Assembly: GCF_009909185.1 (NCBI RefSeq)
Contig: NZ_JAAAMV010000007.1
Location: 186,001 to 250,000, forward strand
Reading direction: 5' to 3'
From: Paenibacillus glycinis
Lineage (GTDB): Bacteria; Bacillota; Bacilli; Paenibacillales; Paenibacillaceae
DNA length: 64,000 nucleotides
The translations under genes were made by a program, and so were the position numbers. Shown one piece after another: positions 35,215 through 45,939 of the stretch. Positions within the stretch are counted from its first letter, which is position 1, and each line of letters opens with the position of its first letter. A model generated the notes under the pieces. It searched no databases. It was given only the letters and a program-made list of their open reading frames with translations, and was not told where the DNA came from.

Positions 35215-37008
35215 TCACGCCGGTTGTTCCGCTTCTTCCTCCTCGCTCTCCGCCTTCGACTCCTCGCCCTGCCAGAGCAGCTGCATCTCCGCGCTGGTGG
35301 CAAGCAGTTCGGCTAGCGAGCCCTCGGCTTCGACCCGTCCATCCTTCATCACGAGGATGTGATCGGCCCGCGCCAGCGCCGCCCGGCGATGGGACACCGC
35401 GATGCAGGACACGTCCCGTTCCCGGAACAGCCGCTCCCACAGCACTTTCTCCGTCTCGACGTCCAGCGCGCTGGAGAGATCGTCGAAGAGGAAGACGTCC
35501 GACTGCGTCATCAGCATCCGGGCCGTGGCCGCACGCTGAATCTGTCCGCCGGAGAGCATGACGCCGCGGGGGCCGACGAACGTCTCGAGCCCGTTATCCA
35601 ACGTTCGCAGATCCTGCTCCATGACGGCCAAGCGAATGACGCGGTCCATCGCTTCCGGCGTGACGGGGCTGCCCTGCGTGATGTTCTCGCCGAGCGTGTC
35701 GCTGAACAGCCGCGGCACTTGGGGCGTATAAGACGTCCGCGGCGGCTGGAAGTAGGCAGCCGGGTCTTCGATCAATCGCCCGTTCCATCGGATCGTGCCG
35801 TCGGACTTCGGCAGGAGACCGAGGAGCGTGCGGACGAGCGTCGATTTGCCCGAGCCGATCCGTCCGGTCACGACCAGGAACTTGCCGCGCTCCAGCCGGA
35901 AGCCGACGTCCCGGATCCCGTTCTCCGAGTTCGGGTACGTATAGGATAAGCCCCGCACTTCCAGGCTTTGCAAACGATCGTCCGCGCTCGCGACCGGAGC
36001 CTCGGTCTCCGGGGGATCGCCGTACAGATGGATCTCGCTATGCTCCGCGATGCGATCTTCCTCGCCCGGGCGAAACAGAACCCGCATCCGGTCGAGCGCA
36101 ACGCGCAGCCGTTTGTGCTGGAAGACCATGTAGCCGAACAGGGACACGCTGAACGCGAACGTGCTCAGGTAGGACGTGAAGAGCGCGATATCCCCGACGG
36201 TGAAGCGGCCCGCCTTCATCTCCGCGGCGCACATCAGGAGGATGACGCCCGTGCAGATGCTGAGCACATGCTGGTTGAGCGATCGCATCCACTGCCTGAA
36301 CAGGTTATCCCGCAGGGCCGCCTTCCGCCGGCTCTCGTTCAGTTGGAGAAACCGGTTCAGCACATGGTCCTCCGCCCGCCCGAGCTTCACGGCCTGCACC
36401 GCGCCGAACGTCTCCGCGATGAAGCCGGTGATCCGGCCGGTCGCTTCCCGGTTCAGCCGGGAATACCGTCTTGCCCGATTGCCGGAGAGGTTATTAAACA
36501 GCGTGACGATGACGAGCGGGAGGATGGCCACGAGCGTGATCTGCCAATTGATGCGGGCCATGATCACGACGCAGGTGACCGCGTAGATCACGCGCCCCCA
36601 GAAATCGACCCAGGACTCCACGTATTCGACGACTTCGTCCACGTCTTCCCGGAAACGGGTCATCGCTTCCCCGGGCGAAGCCGGCAGATTGCGTCCGGGC
36701 CAGCGCATGATTCCCGCCAGCATATTGCGGCGCAGGACGGCTTGGAGGTGATAGATGTACGTCACCCATTTGAAAAAAGCGATAAAAAACAGCCCGACTC
36801 TGGAAAAGCGGATCAGCGCGACGACGATCAGCGGCACCGCGAGCCATAGGTAATCGTGCGATTGGGTCGTCGCCCGGTCGAAGAACCATTTCATGCCGAG
36901 TCCGATGCCGACGGGCATCGCGTGGAACCCGCCCCATAGCAGGGCATTGACGAGATATAGCAGGGGGTTGTAACGAAACAGCTTCCCCATGAATTGCGTG
37001 ACGGTCAT
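35215..37008 (-). CDS. ABC exporter half-transporter, second subunit of a heterodimer
   Basis: This 597-residue half-transporter has a six-helix exporter domain (residues 1-310) and a nucleotide-binding domain (about 345-585). The NBD shows Walker [10 protein letters not shown] and a canonical signature LSGGQIQRA, but its Walker B ends [11 protein letters not shown], where the catalytic Glu is replaced by Asp. Its ATG overlaps the stop of the first subunit (ATGA). In heterodimeric exporters such as BmrC/BmrD one composite ATP site is degenerate. Here the partner's Glu pairs with this protein's good signature to make the active site. Multidrug export is the likely role. Confidence 0.93.
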   Translation of the reverse strand: MTVTQFMGKLFRYNPLLYLVNALLWGGFHAMPVGIGLGMKWFFDRATTQSHDYLWLAVPLIVVALIRFSRVGLFFIAFFKWVTYIYHLQAVLRRNMLAGIMRWPGRNLPASPGEAMTRFREDVDEVVEYVESWVDFWGRVIYAVTCVVIMARINWQITLVAILPLVIVTLFNNLSGNRARRYSRLNREATGRITGFIAETFGAVQAVKLGRAEDHVLNRFLQLNESRRKAALRDNLFRQWMRSLNQHVLSICTGVILLMCAAEMKAGRFTVGDIALFTSYLSTFAFSVSLFGYMVFQHKRLRVALDRMRVLFRPGEEDRIAEHSEIHLYGDPPETEAPVASADDRLQSLEVRGLSYTYPNSENGIRDVGFRLERGKFLVVTGRIGSGKSTLVRTLLGLLPKSDGTIRWNGRLIEDPAAYFQPPRTSYTPQVPRLFSDTLGENITQGSPVTPEAMDRVIRLAVMEQDLRTLDNGLETFVGPRGVMLSGGQIQRAATARMLMTQSDVFLFDDLSSALDVETEKVLWERLFRERDVSCIAVSHRRAALARADHILVMKDGRVEAEGSLAELLATSAEMQLLWQGEESKAESEEEEAEQPA

Positions 37009-38798
37009 GCCAATTCCTCCTGTCGGTCGGCTCGCAGCAGCCGCGCGTATTCCGATGACGGATCCTGCGCCAGCGCGGCTCGCGGGCCGAACTCGATGAT
37101 GCGTCCCTGACGCAGCACCATGATTTTGTCGACTTTGTCCAGCGTGGCCAAGCGGTGGGCGATCACGATCCCCGTGCACTGCTCCAGCAGTTGATCGACG
37201 GCCCTCTGCAAGGTCGCTTCCGTCGCGGCGTCGAGCCGCGAGGAAGGTTCGTCGAGGATAACGAGGCTCGGCTGGGTCAGGAACACCCGCGTCAGCGCGA
37301 ACAGCTGCGCTTCCCCAGCGGAGAGCGATGCGCCTCCGGCGGAGAGGCGCGCGTCCAGCCCTTCGGGCATCGCCTCGATCCACGGGCGCAATCCGAGCCG
37401 TTCGGTCGTCTCGAGGATCGTTTCGTCCGAGAGCCGCGGATTGAACAGCGTCAGATTGTCGCGGAGCGTGCCGTCGAACAGCTGCACGTCCTGCGTGACC
37501 ATGCCGACCCTGCGATACAGCGATTCCAGGCGCAGGGATCGGATATCCGCCCCGCCTACCCGAATGACGCCGCTGTCCGAATTATACAGGCGAAGCAGCA
37601 GCCGGCTGATGCTCGACTTGCCGCTGCCGGTCCTTCCGATCAGGCCCAGCCGTTCCCCCGGCTTCAGCTTGAAGCTGATGTCGTGCAGGATGCGCTGATC
37701 CTCGCCGTAGCCGAAGTTCACCCGCTCGAACGATACGGACAGCGGACCCGGCGGCAGCTCGTCGCCGTCGCCGTCCGCGATCTCGCTTCGCAGCGAGAGC
37801 AGCTCCCGCGCGCGGCGCATGCCAGACTTGGCCTTTTGAAACTCTTGCAATTGATCGCCGAGCTGTTCGATCGGGTCGTTCAGCATTTGGGTGTATTGGA
37901 AAAAGAGAAATAACATGCCGAGCGTGATATGGCCTTGCAGATACATGCGGACGCTGAGCAGCAGCACGATCGTGACGGTGACCGTGAACATCGCGACCGT
38001 GACGTTCCAAGGCATGACCCGGAGCATCCAAGCCTTGCGGCCGGACAGGAATACCGATCGCATCGCCCGATGGTACCGATTCATCAAGCGCGGCACCCCG
38101 CCGTTCGCTTGCACGTCTTCGATGCCCGCGATCCGCTCCTCGATCAGGCCGAAGAGGGAGGCGTTCGCTTGGCGCTCCGATTGGGAGGCTTTTACGCCCA
38201 GGTCGCGGATTCGGAACATGACGCCGATGGACAGGCAGGTGAAGGCCGTCATCGTCGCGGCGATCATCCAGTCATAGACGAACATATAGCCCAGAATGCC
38301 CGCGAGCAGGACGAAGCTACCCACGATCTTGGCGATGAACATCGCGAAGAAGTTCGACATGTTGGTGACGTCTCCGTCGATGCGTTCGATCATCTCGCCC
38401 GGCGTCTTGACGTTATGGAAGCGCATATCGAGCCGCAGGACGTGCTTGAGCAGGTTGGCCCGAATCTGATTGGTGGCCCGCCAGGCGACGTCATTCCCCA
38501 GAAAGTCGACCGATACCGTGAACAATTGATTGAGCACGGCCACGGCGAGATACAGTCCCGCCAGCGACAACAGGCCGGAGACGCTTCCCGAGCCCGTCGC
38601 CTGGTCGATGAACCGTTGTACGATCTGCGGGTTCAAGAGCTGCAGCGCGGTCGTCGCCAGCAGCAACAGCAGCAGCGCGAGCATTCGCCATTTGACGGGA
38701 CGCAGGTATTGAAGAAGCCAGGACATGGATTGTTTCGGATCGCGGTTGGATTGCGGATTGCGGTCGGATTGCGGTTCGCTTTTTTGTTTTTGCGGCAT
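37005..38798 (-). CDS. ABC exporter half-transporter, first subunit of a heterodimer
   Basis: This 597-residue half-transporter begins with a polar, Gln/Asn/Arg-rich tail (about 25 residues). Six membrane helices follow, starting at [15 protein letters not shown]. The nucleotide-binding domain has Walker [10 protein letters not shown], Walker [13 protein letters not shown] with the catalytic Glu, and a degenerate signature LSAGEAQ. The defects complement those of the second subunit, which is the hallmark of an obligate heterodimer. The ATG at 38798 has AAAGGGG about 11 bases upstream. A 28-codon ORF and an intrinsic terminator stand between its promoter and start, so expression may be controlled by attenuation. 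Confidence 0.93.
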   Translation of the reverse strand: MPQKQKSEPQSDRNPQSNRDPKQSMSWLLQYLRPVKWRMLALLLLLLATTALQLLNPQIVQRFIDQATGSGSVSGLLSLAGLYLAVAVLNQLFTVSVDFLGNDVAWRATNQIRANLLKHVLRLDMRFHNVKTPGEMIERIDGDVTNMSNFFAMFIAKIVGSFVLLAGILGYMFVYDWMIAATMTAFTCLSIGVMFRIRDLGVKASQSERQANASLFGLIEERIAGIEDVQANGGVPRLMNRYHRAMRSVFLSGRKAWMLRVMPWNVTVAMFTVTVTIVLLLSVRMYLQGHITLGMLFLFFQYTQMLNDPIEQLGDQLQEFQKAKSGMRRARELLSLRSEIADGDGDELPPGPLSVSFERVNFGYGEDQRILHDISFKLKPGERLGLIGRTGSGKSSISRLLLRLYNSDSGVIRVGGADIRSLRLESLYRRVGMVTQDVQLFDGTLRDNLTLFNPRLSDETILETTERLGLRPWIEAMPEGLDARLSAGGASLSAGEAQLFALTRVFLTQPSLVILDEPSSRLDAATEATLQRAVDQLLEQCTGIVIAHRLATLDKVDKIMVLRQGRIIEFGPRAALAQDPSSEYARLLRADRQEELA

Positions 38799-38869
38799 GC
38801 GGAGGAGAGCCCCTTTCTGGTTTGAGCAATCGCGGCGTGACCGTGACCGTGCAGGCGGGGGCCTGGAGA

Positions 38870-38904
38870 AAACAATAAAAAACTCCAGGCGCAACCGCCT
38901 GGAG
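38870..38904 (-). terminator. Terminator between the leader ORF and the ABC exporter genes
   Basis: On the minus strand CTCCAGGCG (38904-38896), a GTTG loop, CGCCTGGAG (38891-38883), then TTTTTTATTGTTTT make a textbook intrinsic terminator. It starts 18 bases after the leader ORF stop. The downstream arm could also pair with a second CTCCAGGC copy at 38868-38861, on the far side of the T-run. Confidence 0.85.
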
Positions 38905-38921
38905 CGAAGTACGTAGGGGAA

Positions 38922-39008
38922 TTAATGCATACGCATACGCACGGCAGGGTCAGCCAATAGATACAAGCCTATGAAATTGGATGGGATTTGGGCGATTGGA
39001 CTTGTCAT
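38922..39008 (-). CDS. 28-codon ORF upstream of the ABC exporter, probable regulatory leader peptide
   Basis: This ORF has an ideal ribosome-binding site (AAAGGAGGTC ending 6 bases before the ATG at 39008) and a good promoter 45 bases upstream. It encodes a 28-residue peptide beginning MTSPIAQIPSNF and ending AVRMRMH, with no signal peptide, no Gly-Gly leader and no Cys. A transcription terminator follows directly, and the heterodimeric ABC exporter genes come next. The closest known parallel is bmrB, the leader peptide of the bmrCD multidrug exporter in Bacillus subtilis, where ribosome stalling by antibiotics allows read-through. An exported small peptide is the alternative. The peptide sequence itself is not familiar to me. 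Confidence 0.6.
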   Translation of the reverse strand: MTSPIAQIPSNFIGLYLLADPAVRMRMH

Positions 39009-39058
39009 TTTGGCGACCTCCTTTGTGAATGGTTTCGAATCGAAACTCGAATAAGCAA

Positions 39059-39088
39059 ACTATAGCACGTGCTTGCGAACAGCGTCAA
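39059..39088 (-). promoter_or_regulatory. Promoter of the leader ORF-ABC exporter unit
   Basis: On the minus strand TTGACG (39088-39083) and TATAGT (39064-39059) are spaced by 18 bases. The expected transcript start near 39052 leaves a leader of about 44 bases before the 28-codon ORF. A palindrome GTTTCGA-A-TCGAAAC (39032-39046) sits in this leader and may be an operator or 5' hairpin. Confidence 0.65.
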
Positions 39089-39152
39089 CCCAGAATCTGG
39101 ATAGTCAGGTTATTCATTGCCATGCCCGTCCCTGATCCGCGGGATGGAGCCT

Positions 39153-41901
<2,749 letters not shown>

Positions 41902-41905
41902 TCTC

Positions 41906-41938
41906 AAGAACCGGATCCTTCTGTCCAGGTTCTTTTTT
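41906..41938 (+). terminator. Intrinsic terminator of the plus-strand antisense transcript
   Basis: AAGAACC (41906-41912) pairs with GGTTCTT (41928-41934) and GGA with TCC around a bulged A; a run of six T residues (41933-41938) overlaps its end. Only the plus strand has a T-run, so the hairpin cannot end the neighbouring minus-strand gene. Confidence 0.7.
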
Positions 41939-41984
41939 GATGTTCGGGTTTAGTCAACCGTAAAGCCAGAGGCCCCCCTCAACA

Positions 41985-42242
41985 CTATCTTTTATCTAAT
42001 ATTTTTGAAACGACACCAAACCCCAAACCAAAAGATACCCCGGTCGAGACAAACAGAATGATAAATAGCCGCGCTTCGGGCAAAATCATGCTCCCGCCGC
42101 CATGACTTGCTAGAATGATTGAAGTAGGTATTACAAAAGCCAGCGCACAGATTATCGGGTATAAGGGATAGCGGAGGAAGGATTTTATTTTCTGTTCGAT
42201 CAAGACACACAGCAGGAGATAAACGAGCCCGTCAACAAGCAT
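41985..42242 (-). pseudogene. Small membrane protein, possibly a frameshift remnant
   Basis: An 85-residue frame from the ATG at 42242 encodes three hydrophobic segments (GLVYLLLCVLIEQKI, YPIICALAFVIPTSIILASH, LFIILFVSTGVSFGLGFGVV) and has no ribosome-binding site. Just upstream, another frame reads ARIYVEEVADTMRFVNFVCLL, with GAGGAA ahead of it, and would join the first by a one- or two-base shift. I do not recognise the family. A decayed membrane-protein gene is the simplest reading, but an intact short gene is possible. Confidence 0.4.
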
Positions 42243-42308
42243 ACAAAGTTCACAAACCGCATCGTGTCCGCCACTTCCTCAACATAAATTCGTGCCAAAC
42301 TTGAAGGT

Positions 42309-42328
42309 TAACTTGTCATGTCAAGTTA
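42309..42328. repeat. Inverted repeat in a gene-poor stretch
   Basis: TAACTTG (42309-42315) and CAAGTTA (42322-42328) flank TCATGT in the 200-base gene-free stretch 42243-42444. It may be a regulatory site or a relic; no T-run follows. Nothing else recognisable lies in that stretch. Confidence 0.35.
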
Positions 42329-42444
42329 CATGGATTATAACTCCGCCCTCCTTGGATCAAATAGTGCTAACTTTTGTAGTACCCCCTCTACTCCCCTTTA
42401 ATCGATCGGCTGCCTTCGCAGATTGGATATTCAGTTTTCTCGAG

Positions 42445-43035
42445 TCAACTGCCGCCAGCGTTCCATTTTTCCGCAATTTTTGAGACGAGCTCGTTCTTAT
42501 GTAGATGAATGTCCCGCAACGAAATAACGGAATGCCACGAACAATCATCATCCGTTCCCAACGTGCACTCATCATAGATGAGGCTGATAAGCAATTCCTG
42601 TTTCTCTTGAAGCTTGATCCTCGCCGATAGCTTTTCATAGATCTTCATCTCGTCATACAGGATCGAATCCGCCGCTCTTTCGATCGTAATCAGTCCCGCA
42701 AAGCTCGTAAACCAGGCATGAAACGACCTGTTGCTTTCCGCAAAGCCTTCCGCTCCCTGTCGGTCGGCTTTAAATAAACGCAGCATGAGCTCCTGTTCCG
42801 CTTCCAATAAACCGTTGCTTACCGTAAAAAAGTGCAGCGCTATCCGCCGAGTCGTCTCCGCCCATACGTCTTGATACGCATCACGGAAGGACTGCCCTTC
42901 GATAAGCCCCCAACGGGAACTATCGAGAGAGGGGAATTTTCGCTCGTTCTCCCTGGTGCCGATGCCTGCGTTTTGAAGATAGATCATGTAATTCAAGGCA
43001 TACGGCGCACTAGACTTTATCGAGAAATTGTTCAC
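42445..43035 (-). CDS. Conserved-looking hypothetical protein
   Basis: The GTG at 43035 follows GGAGGGAG by about 7 bases and gives 196 residues. The protein is soluble and mainly helical, with no signal peptide, membrane span or metal motif (SAPYALNYMIYLQNAGIGTRENERKFPSLDSSRWGLIEGQ, then FHAWFTSFAGLITIERAADSILYDEMKIYEKLSARIKL). I cannot assign a family. It lies between the membrane remnant and the epimerase gene, whose terminator (43116-43147) separates them, so it is probably transcribed alone. Function unknown. Confidence 0.65.
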   Translation of the reverse strand: MNNFSIKSSAPYALNYMIYLQNAGIGTRENERKFPSLDSSRWGLIEGQSFRDAYQDVWAETTRRIALHFFTVSNGLLEAEQELMLRLFKADRQGAEGFAESNRSFHAWFTSFAGLITIERAADSILYDEMKIYEKLSARIKLQEKQELLISLIYDECTLGTDDDCSWHSVISLRDIHLHKNELVSKIAEKWNAGGS

Positions 43036-43115
43036 TGACGCTCCCTCCTCCTTACTCACGACTATAAGATACCTAAATCCTCGATTGAGATGAAGAGGAT
43101 TTATTTCTGACAGCG

Positions 43116-43147
43116 CAAAAAAAACCATCGCCGATGTTCGCGATGGT
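43116..43147 (-). terminator. Intrinsic terminator of the AKR-epimerase operon
   Basis: ACCATCGC (43124-43131) and GCGATGGT (43140-43147) form an 8-bp stem. On the minus strand it is followed by eight T residues. It lies just past the epimerase stop codon. Confidence 0.85.
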
Positions 43148-43156
43148 CCTGAAAGG

Positions 43157-44032
43157 TTATAAATCCTGCGGAAGTTCGGACGGAACGAAGAGCCCGCTCA
43201 CGTCGAGGCCCCGCTCATCCCTTGATTTCAGATCCTTCAGAAAATCCACGAACCCGATCTGCGGCTGCCATCCCAGCACGGCTTTCGCTTCCGACAGATC
43301 ATGTTGTTCCACCTGCTCGGGCAGCGCAATCCCGTATTTATCGAGCAACGCTCGCGCCCCGGGAACCTCTTGTTCGCACCAGTCGGGTCCAAGCCGGGCG
43401 AAGTCGTTTTTCACCGGCTCCGGCATGCCGTGGTCGGTATGTACGATGGTTTTGAACAGCTTGAACGCTCGGCGGTCTGCGGCGGTTAGCGCCATGACGG
43501 TGGCAGACGCAATATCCCGGCGGTCGACGCCGTTGCGCAGCAATCGAGCGCCAAACTCCAAATAAGGCCGCGGGATAAATTCGTGATACCGCAGCATCGC
43601 GATTGAAGCCCCGGTCATCTCCTGATACGAGCGGCATAGTTCTTCGCCAATCACCTTGCTCACGCCATAGACGGACCCCCAGCCGTAAGCCATCGATGAA
43701 GCGTACACGATGGATCGGATCCCTTCTTGGCGGCACGCTTCGAACACATTGTACGTCCCGTCCACGTTGACGGCGAAGATCGTATCGTCGCTGACGGGAG
43801 GTTGATGCGCGCAATGCCAAGCCGCCAAATGGATGACGCCATCCATGCCTTTAACCGCGCGTTGAACGTCCGTGACCGTTCGCGAATCGCAACGAACGAA
43901 CTCCGCTTGTCTTAAATCCGCCGCCATCGTCGGCATGACGTCGGCCATGCGAACGGTATGGCCGTCCTGCAGCAGCGCGCGGCATACCGCTTGTCCGCCA
44001 TTGCCCGATGCTCCGGTTACCAGTACTTTCAT
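43157..44032 (-). CDS. NAD-dependent epimerase/dehydratase family protein (extended SDR)
   Basis: This 291-residue extended SDR protein has the Rossmann motif TGASGNGG at residues 7-14, HLAAWH near 69-74, the catalytic Ser in YASSMAYGWG and the YxxxK motif in VYGVSK. Such enzymes act on nucleotide sugars or on small carbonyl substrates with NAD(P). The specificity cannot be read from the sequence. GGAGGT precedes the ATG at 44032. It follows the aldo/keto reductase by 28 bases, so both share a transcript that ends at 43116-43147. Confidence 0.9.
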   Translation of the reverse strand: MKVLVTGASGNGGQAVCRALLQDGHTVRMADVMPTMAADLRQAEFVRCDSRTVTDVQRAVKGMDGVIHLAAWHCAHQPPVSDDTIFAVNVDGTYNVFEACRQEGIRSIVYASSMAYGWGSVYGVSKVIGEELCRSYQEMTGASIAMLRYHEFIPRPYLEFGARLLRNGVDRRDIASATVMALTAADRRAFKLFKTIVHTDHGMPEPVKNDFARLGPDWCEQEVPGARALLDKYGIALPEQVEQHDLSEAKAVLGWQPQIGFVDFLKDLKSRDERGLDVSGLFVPSELPQDL

Positions 44033-44060
44033 TCGAATAGACCTCCATTCGTTCTATCGC

Positions 44061-44987
44061 CTAGAGTTGATCGATCCGTCTTGCGTCATCAGCGGATAAT
44101 AAAGGACGCGTTGACGCCAACGCATTCGATGCCGCCTGCTTCGCCGTCTTCGCGCCCGGTATCGCCACGGACACGGCCGGATGGTTCAATACAAAACGCA
44201 GCGCCACCTGCGAAAGGGCACGATTCTCGTTAGCAAGCGACTTGAGCGCATCGACTTTTGCGAGATCCTGGGCATACCACGCTTCATGCGGCCAAAATCT
44301 GCGAATATCCCCTTCCGCGAATTCCGTGCCCGCGTGGAATTTTCCAGTCAACAGCCCCATGCGGAGCGGACCGCGCACGACCACGCCAATCCCCTGCTGC
44401 TGCAGATAAGGCAAAACTTCCTGTTCCGTGGAACGGTTCAAGATGCTGTAATCCAGCTGCACGGCATCCAGTCCGCCGTCTCGGTTAAAATGCTTGATAT
44501 AGTCTAAATTCTCGGTAGACACGCCGACCGCCCTAACTTTACCGTCTTGCTTCAGCCGATCGAAGGCCGCCATGAACGCTTCCGTTTCCTCATGCTTATC
44601 CCACCAGAGGTGGCAGAAGTAGACGTCGATGTAATCCGTCCCGAGCCTCTTCAAGCTGTTCTCGAAAGCTTCGATGACTTTATCCGGACGATCATAGACC
44701 GCCGCCCCGTTCGGATTCCGATGATGTCCCAATAGTCCGCCTTTGGTCGAGATAACCAGCTTGCTTCTCTTGCCTTGAATCAGCTGGGCAACCAGCTTCT
44801 CGCTTCTGCCATCGCCATAAACATCCGCGGTATCAATGAAGGTAACCCCGCACGCGACCGCTTCTTCCATCGCTCGCAGAGACTGCTTATCGTCAACCGG
44901 CCCCCAAGCATCCCCGCCGATTGCCCAAGCGCCGCAGCCGATTTCAGCCACCTCGATACCCGTCTTGCCCAAACTCCTGGTATACAT
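44061..44987 (-). CDS. Aldo/keto reductase
   Basis: This 308-residue TIM-barrel NADPH-dependent reductase is of the YajO/YhdN-like AKR group. The catalytic tetrad is visible: Asp in FIDTADVYGDG, Tyr in the same motif, Lys in VISTKGG, and His in VYFCHLWWD. The cofactor motif near the C-terminus is AIPGAKTAKQAASN. AGGAGGT lies 6 bases before the ATG at 44987. It is divergent from an HxlR regulator, and the gap holds its promoter. The pair suggests induction by aldehydes or oxidative stress, which is inference. Confidence 0.94.
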   Translation of the reverse strand: MYTRSLGKTGIEVAEIGCGAWAIGGDAWGPVDDKQSLRAMEEAVACGVTFIDTADVYGDGRSEKLVAQLIQGKRSKLVISTKGGLLGHHRNPNGAAVYDRPDKVIEAFENSLKRLGTDYIDVYFCHLWWDKHEETEAFMAAFDRLKQDGKVRAVGVSTENLDYIKHFNRDGGLDAVQLDYSILNRSTEQEVLPYLQQQGIGVVVRGPLRMGLLTGKFHAGTEFAEGDIRRFWPHEAWYAQDLAKVDALKSLANENRALSQVALRFVLNHPAVSVAIPGAKTAKQAASNALASTRPLLSADDARRIDQL

Positions 44988-45045
44988 CGCGAACCTCCTG
45001 TTATGGATGACCTGCTACTAGCATATCGGATATGGAGCGATGCCG

Positions 45046-45074
45046 ATAGTACGCACTTTGACCATAGTTTGTAA
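45046..45074 (-). promoter_or_regulatory. Promoter of the aldo/keto reductase operon
   Basis: On the minus strand TTACAA (45074-45069) and TACTAT (45051-45046) are spaced by 17 bases. The repeated ACCATA elements (45061-45066 and 45073-45078) in and beside it are possible HxlR contacts. Confidence 0.5.
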
Positions 45075-45158
45075 CCATAAGGTGACCTTTGTGCAGGAGA
45101 TTCTTCAGTCGGAGTAGAATTCCACTTGAACATCCCCTTACTTGATTGGAGGAAGCGC

Positions 45159-45476
45159 ATGATGGATCAAGCTGAAATTTACGAATGTTCGATCGAAAAA
45201 TCGCTGCGGATCATTGGAGGCAAATGGTCCTTTCTTGTTCTTCGCGAGCTGTTCTTTCATGGCAAAAAACGATTCAGCGAGCTGAAGGCCTCGATCGACG
45301 GCATCAGTTCCAAATCGCTGACGGAAACGCTGCGGCATCTGGAAGAGCATGAAGTCGTGATTCGGGAGGTGTACGCGACGGTTCCTCCTACCGTCGAATA
45401 CCATTTGAGCCGCAAGGGAGAAGCGTTCAACGGAATTTTGCACGAATTGAAGAAGTGGGGCAATGACTGGGCGTAG
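45159..45476 (+). CDS. HxlR-family winged-helix regulator
   Basis: The ATG at 45159 has TGGAGG 6 bases upstream; the product is 105 residues. The HxlR pattern is clear: CSIEKSLRIIGGKWSFLVLRELFFHGKKRFSELKASIDGISSKSLTETLRHLEEHEVVIREV and the wing with PPTVEYHLSRKGEAF. It has one Cys near the N-terminus (CSIEKS), the position used for electrophile sensing in HypR and YodB proteins of the family. It is divergent from the aldo/keto reductase and probably controls it. Redox or carbonyl sensing is inferred from that Cys and the neighbour. Confidence 0.94.
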   Translation: MMDQAEIYECSIEKSLRIIGGKWSFLVLRELFFHGKKRFSELKASIDGISSKSLTETLRHLEEHEVVIREVYATVPPTVEYHLSRKGEAFNGILHELKKWGNDWA

Positions 45477-45505
45477 TGCCGAGCTTGCAACCAGCCGTTA
45501 GATTA

Positions 45506-45543
45506 AAGAAGACAAGTCCGATGGCGGTCTTGTCTTCTTGGTG
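45506..45543 (+). terminator. Intrinsic terminator after the HxlR gene
   Basis: AAGAAGACAAG (45506-45516) and CTTGTCTTCTT (45529-45539) form an 11-bp stem around a 12-base loop. It lies 30 bases after the stop. The T-run is short. Confidence 0.65.
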
Positions 45544-45643
45544 CGGAAGCCTCCGGCGCGATCATGGCGCCGGTAAAGTACCTCAGATGTTTCTCGACAT
45601 CCAGACGCGTTCCTTTGGCTTCAGGAGATTGCAGACTAAGCTT

Positions 45644-45874
45644 TCACGTCTGCTGATAGCTCACGGCGGATAGCATGAAGATCAGAATCTCGACCGGATC
45701 CGTTATCCCCGCGTATCGATCAATATCCTGCCGATGCTGCACGATGTAAGCCCGCTTCTCCGACGCAAGCTTCTTCTGATGGCACGGCATGCAGATCCCG
45801 CCCGTCTTAGTAGCGGTGACAGATAGAATGGTTGCCGCGCAGCCAGGGGTTTGGCAGGGCAGTCGCTCGCTCAT
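45644..45874 (-). CDS. Small zinc-ribbon-like protein
   Basis: This 76-residue protein starts at the ATG at 45874, with AGAAGGA ahead. Two cysteine pairs (CQTPGC at 7-12 and CMPC at 28-31) suggest a structural zinc site, followed by a helical C-terminus. It is last in the minus-strand run that includes the ECF sigma factor, 66 bases downstream of it, and is probably co-transcribed. Function unknown; I do not recognise a named family. Confidence 0.6.
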   Translation of the reverse strand: MSERLPCQTPGCAATILSVTATKTGGICMPCHQKKLASEKRAYIVQHRQDIDRYAGITDPVEILIFMLSAVSYQQT

Positions 45875-45939
45875 CGTATCCTTCTCCCTTGCGCAGTAAG
45901 TTAGTAGGTTCACTTTGTCCGAGTCAATGCCGCCGCAGC

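Noticed and set aside
42357..42638. 93-codon minus-strand ORF ending AKAADRLKGSRGG
   Set aside because: Its C-terminal part faintly resembles a transposase tail, but most of it overlaps the hypothetical gene in another frame and no terminal repeats are visible.
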